A stretch of DNA of 46,998 nucleotides, taken from positions 1 through 46,998 of the forward strand of contig DDKM01000102.1 of the NCBI GenBank assembly GCA_002339345.1, given 5' to 3'. The notes beneath the pieces are model-generated. The model saw only the letters and a list, made by a program, of their open reading frames with translations. It was not told the DNA's origin and searched no databases. Shown here one piece after another: positions 7,897-16,328 of this stretch. Position 1 is the stretch's first letter. Each line of letters begins with the position of its first letter. The DNA is from Firmicutes bacterium UBA2598. GTDB taxonomy: Bacteria; Bacillota; PH28-bin88. The position numbers and the translations under genes are program-made.

Positions 7897-8538
7897 TTGT
7901 TCAACTGGCTGGATGAACGGCTGGACCTGCGCAAACACTGGCGGGAACTGGCCGAACACCCGGTGCCGCCCCATGCCCAAAATCCCATTTACTGCCTGGG
8001 CGGGATCACCTTTCTCTGCTTCGTGATCATGGCCATTACCGGTATTTTTCTGGCCTTATACTACCAGCCCACACCGGAGGCAGCCTACCGGAGCGTGCAG
8101 TTTATCATGGACGAGGTCCCCTTCGGAGCGGTGGTCAGGAGTATTCACCACTACACCGCCAACTTGATGGTTATTTTTGTGATCCTGCACATGCTGCGGG
8201 TATTTTACACCGGTTCCTTTAAAAAACCCAGGGAACTGAACTGGGTGGTGGGAGTGTGCCTGTTGATGGTGGTCCTTGGCTTCGGTTTTACCGGTTACCT
8301 GCTGCCCTGGGATCAGACCGCCCTCTGGGCAACCATCGTGGGCACGGAAGTGATGGCCGGGATTCCCCTCATCGGCAAACCCCTGATGATCATGGCCAGG
8401 GGCGGGTTGGAAGTGAGTGGCCATACCCTGACCCGCTTTTACGTGGTCCATGTGATGATCCTGCCTGTGACCATCCTTTTGCTCATGGGTGTTCATTTCC
8501 TGATTGTCCGCAAGCAGGGCATTTCCGGCAAACTATAA
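7897..8538 (+). CDS. Cytochrome b6 subunit (QcrB-like)
   Basis: 213-residue N-terminal half of a split cytochrome b, very similar in layout to B. subtilis QcrB. It has four predicted membrane helices and haem-ligand histidines in RSIHHYTANL, ILHMLRV, FYVVHVM and GVHFLIV. Conserved KKPRELNW and GYLLPWDQTALWAT mark the Qo region. The Cys in IYCLGG corresponds to the residue that carries the extra covalent haem in B. subtilis QcrB and b6f. TTG at 7897 is chosen because GAGAGGGG lies about eight bases upstream; the GTG at 7888 falls inside that site. It forms a complex with the Rieske protein and subunit IV on either side. Confidence 0.95.
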   Translation: MFNWLDERLDLRKHWRELAEHPVPPHAQNPIYCLGGITFLCFVIMAITGIFLALYYQPTPEAAYRSVQFIMDEVPFGAVVRSIHHYTANLMVIFVILHMLRVFYTGSFKKPRELNWVVGVCLLMVVLGFGFTGYLLPWDQTALWATIVGTEVMAGIPLIGKPLMIMARGGLEVSGHTLTRFYVVHVMILPVTILLLMGVHFLIVRKQGISGKL

Positions 8539-8554
8539 CCAGGGAGGTGGCCAC

Positions 8555-8941
8555 GTGAAAGGAAATGCGTCGACAAGACCGACCATCCCGTTTATCCCCC
8601 ACCATATTTCCGCCGAAGTATCGGTAGCACTGTTCGTGGTGGGTGGGATTTTTTACCTGGCCGGAATGGCCCCCCATGGTCTGGGGGAGCCGGCCAACCC
8701 CCTCGTCACACCGCCCCACATCAAACCGGAGTGGTACTTCCTTTGGGCCTTTCAGCTGTTGCGCATGCTGCCCAAACTCCTGGGCATCCTGCTGCCGGGC
8801 GCTATCTTTGGGTTGCTCTTCCTGGTGCCCTGGCTGGAGCGGAGGGAGGAAAGACACCCTGCCCGCCGTCCCCTGGCAGTGGGCATGATGACCGGCAGTT
8901 TCCTTTTACTCGTTATCCTGACCGTGATGGGATTGAATTAG
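8555..8941 (+). CDS. Cytochrome b subunit IV (C-terminal half of split cytochrome b)
   Basis: 128-residue membrane protein with three predicted helices, matching the subunit IV portion of b6f-type complexes and of B. subtilis QcrC. The Qo-site motif PEWYF is present in HIKPEWYFLWAFQLLR. Unlike QcrC there is no fused cytochrome c domain (no CxxCH anywhere), so the electron acceptor of this complex must be a separate protein. It starts at GTG behind GGGAGGTGG and lies between cytochrome b6 and napD. Confidence 0.93.
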   Translation: MKGNASTRPTIPFIPHHISAEVSVALFVVGGIFYLAGMAPHGLGEPANPLVTPPHIKPEWYFLWAFQLLRMLPKLLGILLPGAIFGLLFLVPWLERREERHPARRPLAVGMMTGSFLLLVILTVMGLN

Positions 8942-8959
8942 AAAAGGTGGGAGAAAACG

Positions 8960-9199
8960 ATGGTGATCACCGGCTTGTTAATTAAGACCCGTCCCGACCA
9001 GGGCGAAGGGGTAGCTAGACAACTGGCCCAACTGCCAGGCTTAACGGTTTACGGCGTGCACCAGGGCTACCAGGTGATCACGGTCCTGGAGGCTCCAACG
9101 GTGGGTGAGGCCCAAAACATTACCACCCAGCAAATTCTGTCCCTGGCGGATGTGGTGGGGGCGTTCCCCACCTACATCCACTGGGAAGGCTGTGCATAA
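8960..9199 (+). CDS. napD: NapD-type chaperone
   Basis: 79-residue cytoplasmic protein of the NapD family, which binds the twin-arginine signal of NapA and helps cofactor insertion before export. Seen: MVITGLLIKTRP start, a ferredoxin-like beta-alpha-beta pattern, GYQVITVLEAP, and the closing LADVVGAFPTYIHWE typical of the family. It sits directly upstream of the Tat-signal-bearing napA, as expected for a dedicated chaperone. Confidence 0.87.
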   Translation: MVITGLLIKTRPDQGEGVARQLAQLPGLTVYGVHQGYQVITVLEAPTVGEAQNITTQQILSLADVVGAFPTYIHWEGCA

Positions 9200-9230
9200 T
9201 CTGTCAAACTGGCTTAGGGAGGAACAGGCC

Positions 9231-11555
9231 ATGGAACTGACCAGAAGGGCTTTTCTCAAGGCCACCGCCGCCGCAGCCACCATGGCTGCAGCAGCGGGGT
9301 GCGGCCCTGTTAAGGAACCACGCAAGGAGACGGCTGCCCGCTTTACGGAACGGGATGTCCAGGAGTGGCGGAAAGCCACCTGCCGGTTCTGCGGCACCGG
9401 TTGTGGTGTCATGGTAGGAATAAAAGATGGTAAGATTATCGCCACCAAAGGTGACCCGGAGGCACCTGTCAACAAAGGCTTGAACTGTGTCAAAGGGTAT
9501 TTTTTGGCCAAAATCCTCTATGGGGAAGACCGGCTGAAAAAACCCCTCATCCGCAAAAACAATCAGATGGTGGAGGCATCCTGGGATGAGGCCCTGGATC
9601 TCATCGCCAGTAAATACCAGGAGGCCATCCGGCAGTATGGCCCCGATTCCGTGGCCATGTTCGGCTCCGGACAATGGCATGTCTGGGAAGGCTATGCCGC
9701 AGCCAAGTTTTTCAAGGCTGGGATCGGCAGCAACAACCTGGACCCCAACGCCCGCTTTTGTATGGCCAGCGCGGTAGCCGGTTTCATGACCACCTTCGGC
9801 GCCGATGAACCCATGGGTACTTACGCGGACATCGAAGAAGCGGATTCCTTCTTCATCTGGGGTGCCAACATGGCGGAGATGCATCCCATCCTGTTTTCCC
9901 GCATCACCGACCGGAAGATCAACAATCCCCATGTGAAGGTGGTGGATATCGCCACCCGGGAAACCCGTACCACCGAACTGGCGGATCTCTACCTGGAATT
10001 TGCACCCCAGACAGACCTGGCCATATTAAACGCCTTTGCCCATGTGATTATCAGTGAAGGTTTCATGGATACCGAATTTGTACAGCGCCATACCAAATTT
10101 CGCAAGGGCAAGGAAAACATCGGCTACGGTCTGGAGGACAACTTCCAGTTTGCCGATGAACCCCAAGACATTGCCTTCGAAGAATATAAGGCATATGTGG
10201 CCAAGTACACACCGGAATACGCGGCAGAGCTGAGCGGAGTGCCCGCTGAAAAGATCAGGGAAGCAGCCCGGCTGTTCGCCGACCCCAAGCGAAAAACCAT
10301 GTCCTTCTGGACCATGGGCTTTAACCAGCACACCCGGGGCACCTGGGTAAACAACCTGGTTTACAATATCCACCTGCTGACCGGCAAGATCTGTAAACCC
10401 GGCTCCACCCCCTTTTCCCTCACCGGCCAGCCCAGTGCCTGCGGCACCGCCCGGGAGGTAGGCACCTTTGCCCACCGGCTGCCAGCGGATATGGTGGTGA
10501 CCAACCCCGAACACCGGGCCAAGGCGGCCAAAATCTGGGGAGTGCCGGTGGAGAAAATCTCCCCCAAGGTGGGCTACCATGCCATGGAAATGTTCAAGGC
10601 CTTTGACCGGGGAGATGTCAAAGTTTTGTGGGTGATGTGCAACAATGTCTTCCAGACCATCCCCAATTTGAACCGGTACCGGGAGGGGGCCCAGAAGGAG
10701 GGACGGTTCCTGATTGTTTCCGACCCCTACCCCACGCGGTCAACGGAACTGGCGGATGTAGTGCTGCCCACCGCCATGTGGGTGGAAAAGGAAGGGATGT
10801 ACGGCAACGCGGAAAGACGTACCCAACACCTGGCCAAGTGTGTGGAACCGCCCGGTGAAGCCAGGAGCGATTTGTGGCAAATCGTGGAGGTGGCCAAACG
10901 GATGGGCCTGGGACACCTTTTCCAGTACCATGAGCCCCACCTGGAAAAGGCCCTGTGGGAAGAGTACCGCCAGTTTGGCCTCGGTAAGGGTAAGGACCTG
11001 GCGCCCTACGAGGACTACGTGCGGGAGCGGGGCCTGTTGTGGCCGGTGGTAAACGGCAAGGAAACCAAGATCAGGTACGCCTACCCCTATGACCCCTATG
11101 TTTCAGCAGACGAAGGCATCAAGTTTTACGGCATGCCGGACGGCAGGGCGGTAATCTGGGCCCGGCCCTATGAGGCACCGCCTGAAATACCCGACGCCGA
11201 GTATCCCTTCTGGCTGAGTACAGGACGGGTGCTGGAACACTGGCACTCCGGGACCATGACCCGCCGGGTGCCTGAATTGAACCGGGCGGTACCCAAGGCC
11301 TATGTGGAGATTAACCCCCACGACGCCGAACGCCTGGGCATCCGTCAGGGTGACAAGGTCCGTCTGGTATCCCGCCGCGGCGAACTGGTACTGGAAGCGG
11401 AAATCAACGGCCGGGGCAAACCACCCAAGGGTAGCGTCTTCGTCCCCTTCTTTGATGAGGACCTGTTGATCAACATGCTGACCCTGGATGCCTATTGCCC
11501 CATCTCCCGCGAACCAGACTACAAAAAGTGTGCGGTACGAGTAGAAAAGGTGTAA
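9231..11555 (+). CDS. napA: Exported nitrate reductase catalytic subunit
   Basis: 774-residue molybdopterin oxidoreductase with a Tat signal (LTRRAFLKATAAAA), acting outside the membrane. [4Fe-4S] ligands are C51, C54, C58 (CRFCGTGC) plus Cys in GLNCVKG. The Mo ligand is Cys in NARFCMASAV. Further family motifs: WGANMAEMHP, LTGKICKPGSTPFSLTGQPS, YGNAERRTQ and STGRVLEHWHSGTMTRR. The ATG at 9231 has GGGAGG upstream; a longer in-frame reading overlaps napD and is not used. The signal ends AAAAGCG, so Cys24 might be a lipidation site, anchoring NapA to the cell surface. NapD before it and NapG/NapH after it support nitrate reductase over formate dehydrogenase. Confidence 0.94.
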   Translation: MELTRRAFLKATAAAATMAAAAGCGPVKEPRKETAARFTERDVQEWRKATCRFCGTGCGVMVGIKDGKIIATKGDPEAPVNKGLNCVKGYFLAKILYGEDRLKKPLIRKNNQMVEASWDEALDLIASKYQEAIRQYGPDSVAMFGSGQWHVWEGYAAAKFFKAGIGSNNLDPNARFCMASAVAGFMTTFGADEPMGTYADIEEADSFFIWGANMAEMHPILFSRITDRKINNPHVKVVDIATRETRTTELADLYLEFAPQTDLAILNAFAHVIISEGFMDTEFVQRHTKFRKGKENIGYGLEDNFQFADEPQDIAFEEYKAYVAKYTPEYAAELSGVPAEKIREAARLFADPKRKTMSFWTMGFNQHTRGTWVNNLVYNIHLLTGKICKPGSTPFSLTGQPSACGTAREVGTFAHRLPADMVVTNPEHRAKAAKIWGVPVEKISPKVGYHAMEMFKAFDRGDVKVLWVMCNNVFQTIPNLNRYREGAQKEGRFLIVSDPYPTRSTELADVVLPTAMWVEKEGMYGNAERRTQHLAKCVEPPGEARSDLWQIVEVAKRMGLGHLFQYHEPHLEKALWEEYRQFGLGKGKDLAPYEDYVRERGLLWPVVNGKETKIRYAYPYDPYVSADEGIKFYGMPDGRAVIWARPYEAPPEIPDAEYPFWLSTGRVLEHWHSGTMTRRVPELNRAVPKAYVEINPHDAERLGIRQGDKVRLVSRRGELVLEAEINGRGKPPKGSVFVPFFDEDLLINMLTLDAYCPISREPDYKKCAVRVEKV

Positions 11556-11585
11556 CCGGGTAAAACCCGGTAAGGGGGCAGACCT

Positions 11586-12263
11586 GTGGAGAAGGGACAA
11601 AAAGGATTTACAAGGCGGGAAGATCCCCATCTCCCCCGGTCAGCAGGAGATGGAGGCAAACATTCACAACTTGCCCGGTTTGCCGAACGGGCCAGTTGGG
11701 TGGCAGGGGGGGCTGTTGCCTACCTGTTCATCAACATGCTGGCCGGCCGGGAGTTTCTGCTGCGTCCACCAGGGGCCCTGGCGGCTGAAGAATTTCTGGC
11801 GACATGTGTCCGGTGCGGGGCCTGTGCCCAGGCTTGCCCGTACCGGTCCATCAAAATCGCCGGCCCCTCCCATGGCGTATCCACCGGCACACCCTATATC
11901 CAGGCCAGGGAAATCCCATGTTACCTTTGCCCCGATTTTCTCTGCAATCGGGCCTGCCCCAGCGGGGCTTTGAGGGGGGTACAGTCTCTGGAGGATGTAC
12001 AGATGGGCACCGCCCAGATTGTACGGGAAGAGTGCATTGCCTGGAAGGGGTTGCGGTGTGAAGTGTGTTACCGCCGTTGTCCCCTGATGGGTAAGGCCTT
12101 GGTCATCGAGAAATTCCATAATCCCCAAACCGGAGTTCATGCCATCTTCGCGCCGCACATCCAGAAGGAACACTGTGTTGGCTGTGGCATTTGCGAACAT
12201 GTTTGTGTAACGGAAAAACCGGCGGTGGTGATTGCGAGACCATCCGCCCGGATCAGGGGTTAG
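11586..12263 (+). CDS. napG: NapG-like four-cluster ferredoxin subunit
   Basis: 225-residue iron-sulphur protein. After an N-terminal segment with a hydrophobic stretch (ASWVAGGAVAYLFINML) come four Cys groups: CVRCGACAQACP, CYLCPDFLCNRACP, CEVCYRRCP and CVGCGICEHVC, i.e. ligands for about four [4Fe-4S] clusters as in NapG. In Nap systems NapG and NapH carry quinol electrons to NapA. No clear twin-arginine is seen near the N-terminus (only FTRRED), so its side of the membrane is uncertain. GTG at 11586 has AAGGGGG seven bases upstream. Confidence 0.9.
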   Translation: MEKGQKGFTRREDPHLPRSAGDGGKHSQLARFAERASWVAGGAVAYLFINMLAGREFLLRPPGALAAEEFLATCVRCGACAQACPYRSIKIAGPSHGVSTGTPYIQAREIPCYLCPDFLCNRACPSGALRGVQSLEDVQMGTAQIVREECIAWKGLRCEVCYRRCPLMGKALVIEKFHNPQTGVHAIFAPHIQKEHCVGCGICEHVCVTEKPAVVIARPSARIRG

Positions 12264-12267
12264 ACTT

Positions 12268-13083
12268 ATGTCCGGAAGAACCTGGCGGTATAGCCGCAAG
12301 CTGGTGCAGATTGCTGTTCTAGTATTAATGCTCTCCCCCCTTGCGGGGTTAGGGATGGTTGCCGGGACATTCAGCGCCTCCCGGATCTTCGGGATCACCC
12401 TGGCCGACCCCTTTGCCATGGTCCAGGTGCTGCTGGCAGCCAAAAAACTGACCTTGGACTTTTTTCTAGCCGGGCTGGTGGTCATGCTATTTTATGGGTT
12501 GGTTGGCGGCCGGATTTTTTGTGGTTGGGTGTGCCCGGTAAACACCTTGCTGGAATATGCAGACCAAGCCGTTGCCCGGCCTTTTACCACCGGGGGGCAA
12601 ATCCTGGACCGGCGGTTTAAATACCGGTTGCTGGTCCTGTTGCTAGGGCTGTCCTTCCTGGCGGGACTGCCGGTCTTTGAATTGATTTCCCCCATTGGCC
12701 TGTTGATGCGCAGCCTTTTGTTCGGAGCCAACCTGGGACTGCTGGTCATTGCCGCCATCCTGCTCTTTGACCTGTTTTATGCCCGGCGGGGCTGGTGCCG
12801 GTCTTTATGCCCGGTGGGAGCGGCCTATGCCATTATTGGTGCCGCCGGCCGGATCAGGGTTAAAATTAACCATGCCAGTTGTACCAAGTGTGGCCACTGC
12901 CTGGCCAATTGCCTGGCGGAGCCTGAACTGTGGGATGCCATCAAAAATCATCAGCCGTTGGTTAAATCACCAGAATGTACTAACTGCGGGGAGTGCCTGG
13001 ACGCCTGCCCGCACCACGCCCTGGCCATGGGCTGGCTGGGCCGCTCCGACCAAAAACCAACCGTCTGTTTGCATAAGGGGTGA
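12268..13083 (+). CDS. napH: NapH-like membrane quinol dehydrogenase subunit
   Basis: 271-residue integral membrane protein with about four helices and the paired CGWVCPV and CRSLCPVG motifs of the NapH family, followed by a cytoplasmic-type double ferredoxin domain (CTKCGHCLANC and CTNCGECLDACP). NapH oxidises menaquinol with NapG. ATG at 12268 has AGGGG eight bases upstream; the longer in-frame reading overlaps napG and is not needed. It lies four bases after napG and five before the next ferredoxin gene. Confidence 0.92.
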   Translation: MSGRTWRYSRKLVQIAVLVLMLSPLAGLGMVAGTFSASRIFGITLADPFAMVQVLLAAKKLTLDFFLAGLVVMLFYGLVGGRIFCGWVCPVNTLLEYADQAVARPFTTGGQILDRRFKYRLLVLLLGLSFLAGLPVFELISPIGLLMRSLLFGANLGLLVIAAILLFDLFYARRGWCRSLCPVGAAYAIIGAAGRIRVKINHASCTKCGHCLANCLAEPELWDAIKNHQPLVKSPECTNCGECLDACPHHALAMGWLGRSDQKPTVCLHKG

Positions 13084-13087
13084 AAGT

Positions 13088-13678
13088 ATGGAACAAATGG
13101 CGCTGAACCGCCGCCAGGTTTTTATCAAGCTGAAGGAAAAAACCCTGCGACTGGGAATCCAGGAAACGGAACGGCTGCTGGTCGGGGATGACCTGCCGGT
13201 CCGACCGCCTGGCGCCATACCGGAAGCGGAGTTCCTGATGACCTGCCGGCGCTGCGGCACCTGTGCTTGGACCTGCCCCCGGCAGGCCATCCGGTGGGAG
13301 CAGGACGGCCGGTGGCGTTCCTGGGGCACGCCGGTGCTTTACCCTGTTGAAAATCCCTGTGATTTTTGTCTCCAGTGTGTGAATGCCTGCCCCTCAGGCG
13401 CTCTGAACTACGACGGCAGTACCGGCAAGATCGGGGTGGCTGTGCTGAACAGGGATCTATGCTTGGCCTGGCAAGGCGTGATCTGCGGTCTTTGCCGTAC
13501 CGCCTGTGGTAAGCAAGGCGGGATCGCCCTGGTTGAAGGCCAGAAACCGGTGGTACAGCCAGGCAAATGTACCGGTTGTGGCCGGTGCGCATCGCGATGT
13601 GTGACCTTACCCAACGCCATTGCCATCCAGGCGGTGGAACGGACTATCTTGGACCAAGGAGAGAACAGCCATGCGTAA
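13088..13678 (+). CDS. Second NapF/NapG-type polyferredoxin
   Basis: 196-residue soluble iron-sulphur protein with four Cys groups: CRRCGTCAWTCP, CDFCLQCVNACP, CGLCRTACG and CTGCGRCASRC. It resembles the upstream NapG in layout but has no hydrophobic N-terminal stretch, so it is probably cytoplasmic, like NapF. Likely roles are electron transfer to NapH or help in NapA cluster loading. The stop overlaps the start of the small cytochrome gene by eight bases. Confidence 0.85.
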   Translation: MEQMALNRRQVFIKLKEKTLRLGIQETERLLVGDDLPVRPPGAIPEAEFLMTCRRCGTCAWTCPRQAIRWEQDGRWRSWGTPVLYPVENPCDFCLQCVNACPSGALNYDGSTGKIGVAVLNRDLCLAWQGVICGLCRTACGKQGGIALVEGQKPVVQPGKCTGCGRCASRCVTLPNAIAIQAVERTILDQGENSHA

Positions 13679-13922
13679 AGATGTAAAAGCAATGATCATG
13701 GTGGCCACCCTGATTCTCCTTTTCCTGGTAACAATTATCAGGCCGCCGGACAAAACTCCGCTGGTCGCCGGAGCGGAAATGTTGAAATTTCCCCCGACGA
13801 TCCCCCACTCCTTACAAAACCGAACCAACTGCATCTCCTGTCACGAAGCTGAAATCAGACCACCGGTTACCCCCCACCCGGAGCGGAAAAACTGCCAGCA
13901 GTGCCATGTGCGTAAGCAATAA
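13671..13922 (+). CDS. Small membrane-anchored dihaem cytochrome c, NapB-like
   Basis: 83-residue protein with an N-terminal hydrophobic anchor (about residues 7-22) and two haem c sites, CISCH and CQQCH, near the C-terminus. The surrounding PPTIPHS and PVTPHPE resemble the haem-binding part of NapB, the dihaem partner of NapA, but the protein is about half the usual NapB length. It is the only c-type cytochrome in the operon, so it is the best candidate for linking NapGH and/or the Rieske complex to NapA. Eight-base overlap with the gene before it indicates translational coupling. Confidence 0.8.
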   Translation: MRKDVKAMIMVATLILLFLVTIIRPPDKTPLVAGAEMLKFPPTIPHSLQNRTNCISCHEAEIRPPVTPHPERKNCQQCHVRKQ

Positions 13923-13964
13923 CTCGGGACACAGGAGCAAAAACTTGATGGAAGGGGCTTGACC

Positions 13965-14231
13965 ATGTCCAAAAGGGTTCTGATCCTCTTAAACTTTGCC
14001 ATACTGGCCGGTCTGGCCATGCTGGGGGCCTTCTCCCTGGAACTGGTTATCCGGGGGGTAAAAAGTTTTTCCTCTGGTATTACCCTATGGGTAGCGCTGC
14101 AGATAGGACTGGGAAGCGGGGGTTGTGTCTTCGCTATCCTGGGCATCCTACGCTATATTTACCTTTATGATACCTTTCAGGGCAGGGTAAAAAGACGGAT
14201 CGCCTTTTTGGAACAAAATGACCCAAAATAA
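13965..14231 (+). CDS. Small membrane protein, last intact gene of the nap operon
   Basis: 88-residue protein of no family I recognise. Two predicted membrane helices (about residues 6-32 and 41-66) are followed by a charged cytoplasmic tail (QGRVKRRIAFLEQNDPK). ATG at 13965 lies seven bases after GGAAGGGG. Its position suggests a Nap-complex accessory function, but nothing in the sequence shows one. Confidence 0.7.
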   Translation: MSKRVLILLNFAILAGLAMLGAFSLELVIRGVKSFSSGITLWVALQIGLGSGGCVFAILGILRYIYLYDTFQGRVKRRIAFLEQNDPK

Positions 14232-14532
14232 GCCCCCCAAGGAAATCAATGCTATTGAACTGGGCGGCCTGTTGCACGATGTGGGTAAAGTGCTACCCAG
14301 ACCAGATCCCGGGCCGGGATACTTACATCGGAGCGCGTATATTAAGTGTGGCCGATGCCTGTGGGACGCCATGACATCGGATCGTCCCTACCGAAAAGCC
14401 CTCACGCGGGAAAAGGCACTGGAGCAGCTTGTAATTAACCGCGGTACCCAGTTCGATCCCGCTGTGGTTGATGCCTTTTTACACCTGCAGCAAGAAAAAG
14501 CGCCCCTTCCCAACACCAAATACCATAACTAG
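14218..14532 (+). pseudogene. Decayed HD-GYP phosphodiesterase fragment
   Basis: The open frame starts with IELGGLLHDVGKV, the HD motif of HD-GYP domains, then jumps to a region that in another frame reads ARILSVADA, then returns to DAMTSDRPYRKAL and GTQFDPAVVDAFL. In a normal HD-GYP domain about 70-80 residues, including HHHE and the GYP loop, separate the first two parts. Near 14365 the bases are compatible with a two-base insertion that breaks VADAWDAM. So the gene has an internal deletion and a frameshift. It overlaps the end of the previous gene by 14 bases and points toward an intact HD-GYP gene on the other strand. Confidence 0.78.
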
Positions 14533-14615
14533 ACGGCATATATCCAAACGCAACGAAGTAGCCAAAGAGATTTTCCTGACCTTCATTGCTAAGCACACGG
14601 CTACGAGCTGTCACT

Positions 14616-15878
14616 CTAAGCCGAAATGCGGCCCTCAACGGGATATATAGCGGAAATGATGGCTTCCACCACCAAAGGGTCCAGTTGGGTACCGCTGCAT
14701 TCGCGTAATATGGCGATGGCCCTGGCGGGAGGCTGGGCCTGGTGGCAGGGGCGGTGACTGGTAATAGCGTCATAGGTGTCGGCCACGGCCAGGATGCGGG
14801 CTTCCAGGGGAATTTGTTCCCCGGCCAGCCTGTCCGGATAGCCCGTTCCATCATATCTCTCGTGGTGGTGCCGCAGAATCAGCGCCCGGTCAGACAGGAA
14901 ATTGATGGCGCCAATTATCTGAGCGCCAATGATGGGGTGTTTCTGTACTTCTTGAAACTCTTCCACTGTCAGCTTTCCCGGCTTGTTCAATATCTGTTCC
15001 GGCACGCCTATCTTGCCAATATCATGGAACAGAGCAGCCTCCTCCAGCAATTTCAGCCTATCGGCCGACAGGCCCAACTGCCTGCCGGTAGACAAAGCCA
15101 GATCAGCCACCCGCACCGAATGGCCGGCTGTGTAATTGTCCTTGGCGTCCAGGGCGGTGAGAAGAGCCTTGATCGCACCCAGTTGGGTGCTTTCATTTTT
15201 GGTCATCGACTCATCCAGGCGCCCCCGTAAGGTGTGGATGGCCTTACTCTGGTGATCGATTGTATCAGACGCAGACTTGAAAATCCGGTACAGGGAAAGG
15301 TACAAGATCATGAACCCCAAGAGGAACATCAGCCACACTGCATAATATGCCCTGGTTGCTGACCGGTCGAGGGGCGCAATATCCCAGGATATCTCATAGG
15401 CCCCAATCACCTCGCCCCGGGAATTCTTCATAGGGGCGTATACCTCCAACACCCTGTCCCTTTCCTTACCTCCACTGCCTTCCCGGTCCAACATCATGAC
15501 CTCTGCCAGCACTTCTCCGGCAAGGGCCTTACGTACAGCATCCGGAAGCTGGAAAGTACGGCCGATGATGGCATCCTGATCGGCAAAAATGATTTTACCG
15601 GAGGCATCCCAGATTTTTGCTCCCTTAATTTTTTCCCCCAGGATTCCCTGGCGGAGCAAGGAGGAAATCTCGGTGTGATGACTTTCGGATATGGTATCAA
15701 TCTTGACCTGGTTATGCAGCAGCCCCTGGACATATTCCGCAGTTACTTGGGCCAAGATGTTGAACACCTGCCCCCTGATCAGGGCGGATACCCCCAGGGA
15801 AATACTGACTCCCAACAGGAAAATGACGAGCAGACTCACCATGGAAAACCTGCGGATAATCGTACCCTTCCTATTCAT
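14616..15878 (-). CDS. Membrane-bound HD-GYP cyclic-di-GMP phosphodiesterase (probable)
   Basis: 420-residue sensor-output protein. Helix 1 (about residues 13-33), an extracytoplasmic sensor domain of ~150 residues (double-Cache-like: KIWDASGKIIFADQDAIIG; VYAPMKNSRGEVIGAYEI), helix 2, a short coiled segment and the HD-GYP domain. The domain holds ALFHDIGKIGVP, QKHPIIG, HHHERYDGTGYPD and ARILAVADTYDAITS, so metal ligands and GYP are intact. The usual reaction is hydrolysis of cyclic di-GMP. ATG at 15878 follows GGAGG by four bases; the longer frame is not used. Confidence 0.92.
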   Translation of the reverse strand: MNRKGTIIRRFSMVSLLVIFLLGVSISLGVSALIRGQVFNILAQVTAEYVQGLLHNQVKIDTISESHHTEISSLLRQGILGEKIKGAKIWDASGKIIFADQDAIIGRTFQLPDAVRKALAGEVLAEVMMLDREGSGGKERDRVLEVYAPMKNSRGEVIGAYEISWDIAPLDRSATRAYYAVWLMFLLGFMILYLSLYRIFKSASDTIDHQSKAIHTLRGRLDESMTKNESTQLGAIKALLTALDAKDNYTAGHSVRVADLALSTGRQLGLSADRLKLLEEAALFHDIGKIGVPEQILNKPGKLTVEEFQEVQKHPIIGAQIIGAINFLSDRALILRHHHERYDGTGYPDRLAGEQIPLEARILAVADTYDAITSHRPCHQAQPPARAIAILRECSGTQLDPLVVEAIISAIYPVEGRISA

Positions 15879-15978
15879 GCTGCCTCCGTAAAACCTCTCG
15901 CCTCTGTATGTGACGTTTCCGGAAATGCATCTTCCAGGTAGGAGAACCCCTGCATACATGTTGCCAACGGTTTCCCGG

Positions 15979-16224
15979 CTAATCGCGCAGTTCCTGTTTC
16001 ATCCGCTCGAATTCTTCTCTGGTGATTTGGCCCGCTGCATACCTGCGTTTAAGGATGGTCCGGGGATCCTCACCCTTTGACCCGCCGCCTGGCTGCTGAA
16101 ACAGCCTTACTACTAACACTGCGATACCGACTAATATCCCGATCCAGAATAGCCAGTTAATTATCATCCAGATCCAGCCCCAAATACCCATTCCCCATCC
16201 GGGTCCCCACATCATCATGGCCAT
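15979..16224 (-). CDS. SHOCT-domain small membrane protein
   Basis: 81-residue protein. The N-terminus is rich in Met, Trp and Gly (MMWGPGWGMGIWGW), then one membrane helix, then a C-terminal SHOCT motif (DPRTILKRRYAAGQITREEF). SHOCT proteins are short oligomerisation modules of unknown cellular role. A GGGGGG ribosome site precedes the ATG closely; the third Met (16218) is an alternative start. Neighbour of a DUF2680 protein and a two-component system. Confidence 0.85.
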   Translation of the reverse strand: MAMMMWGPGWGMGIWGWIWMIINWLFWIGILVGIAVLVVRLFQQPGGGSKGEDPRTILKRRYAAGQITREEFERMKQELRD

Positions 16225-16282
16225 ACCCCCCTTGTTTTCGTTACAGCACTATTTATCTATTCCCAATGAAAGTAATCACAAA

Positions 16283-16310
16283 CCCCGGGGCCGACTGGTG
16301 AACCCCGGGG
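16283..16310 (-). terminator. Hairpin, possible terminator after the DUF2680 gene
   Basis: Two copies of CCCCGGGG twelve bases apart can pair with each other, followed on the minus strand by TTTG. The T run is short, so termination is uncertain. Confidence 0.4.
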
Positions 16311-16328
16311 TCGCTGCAACCACCAAGT

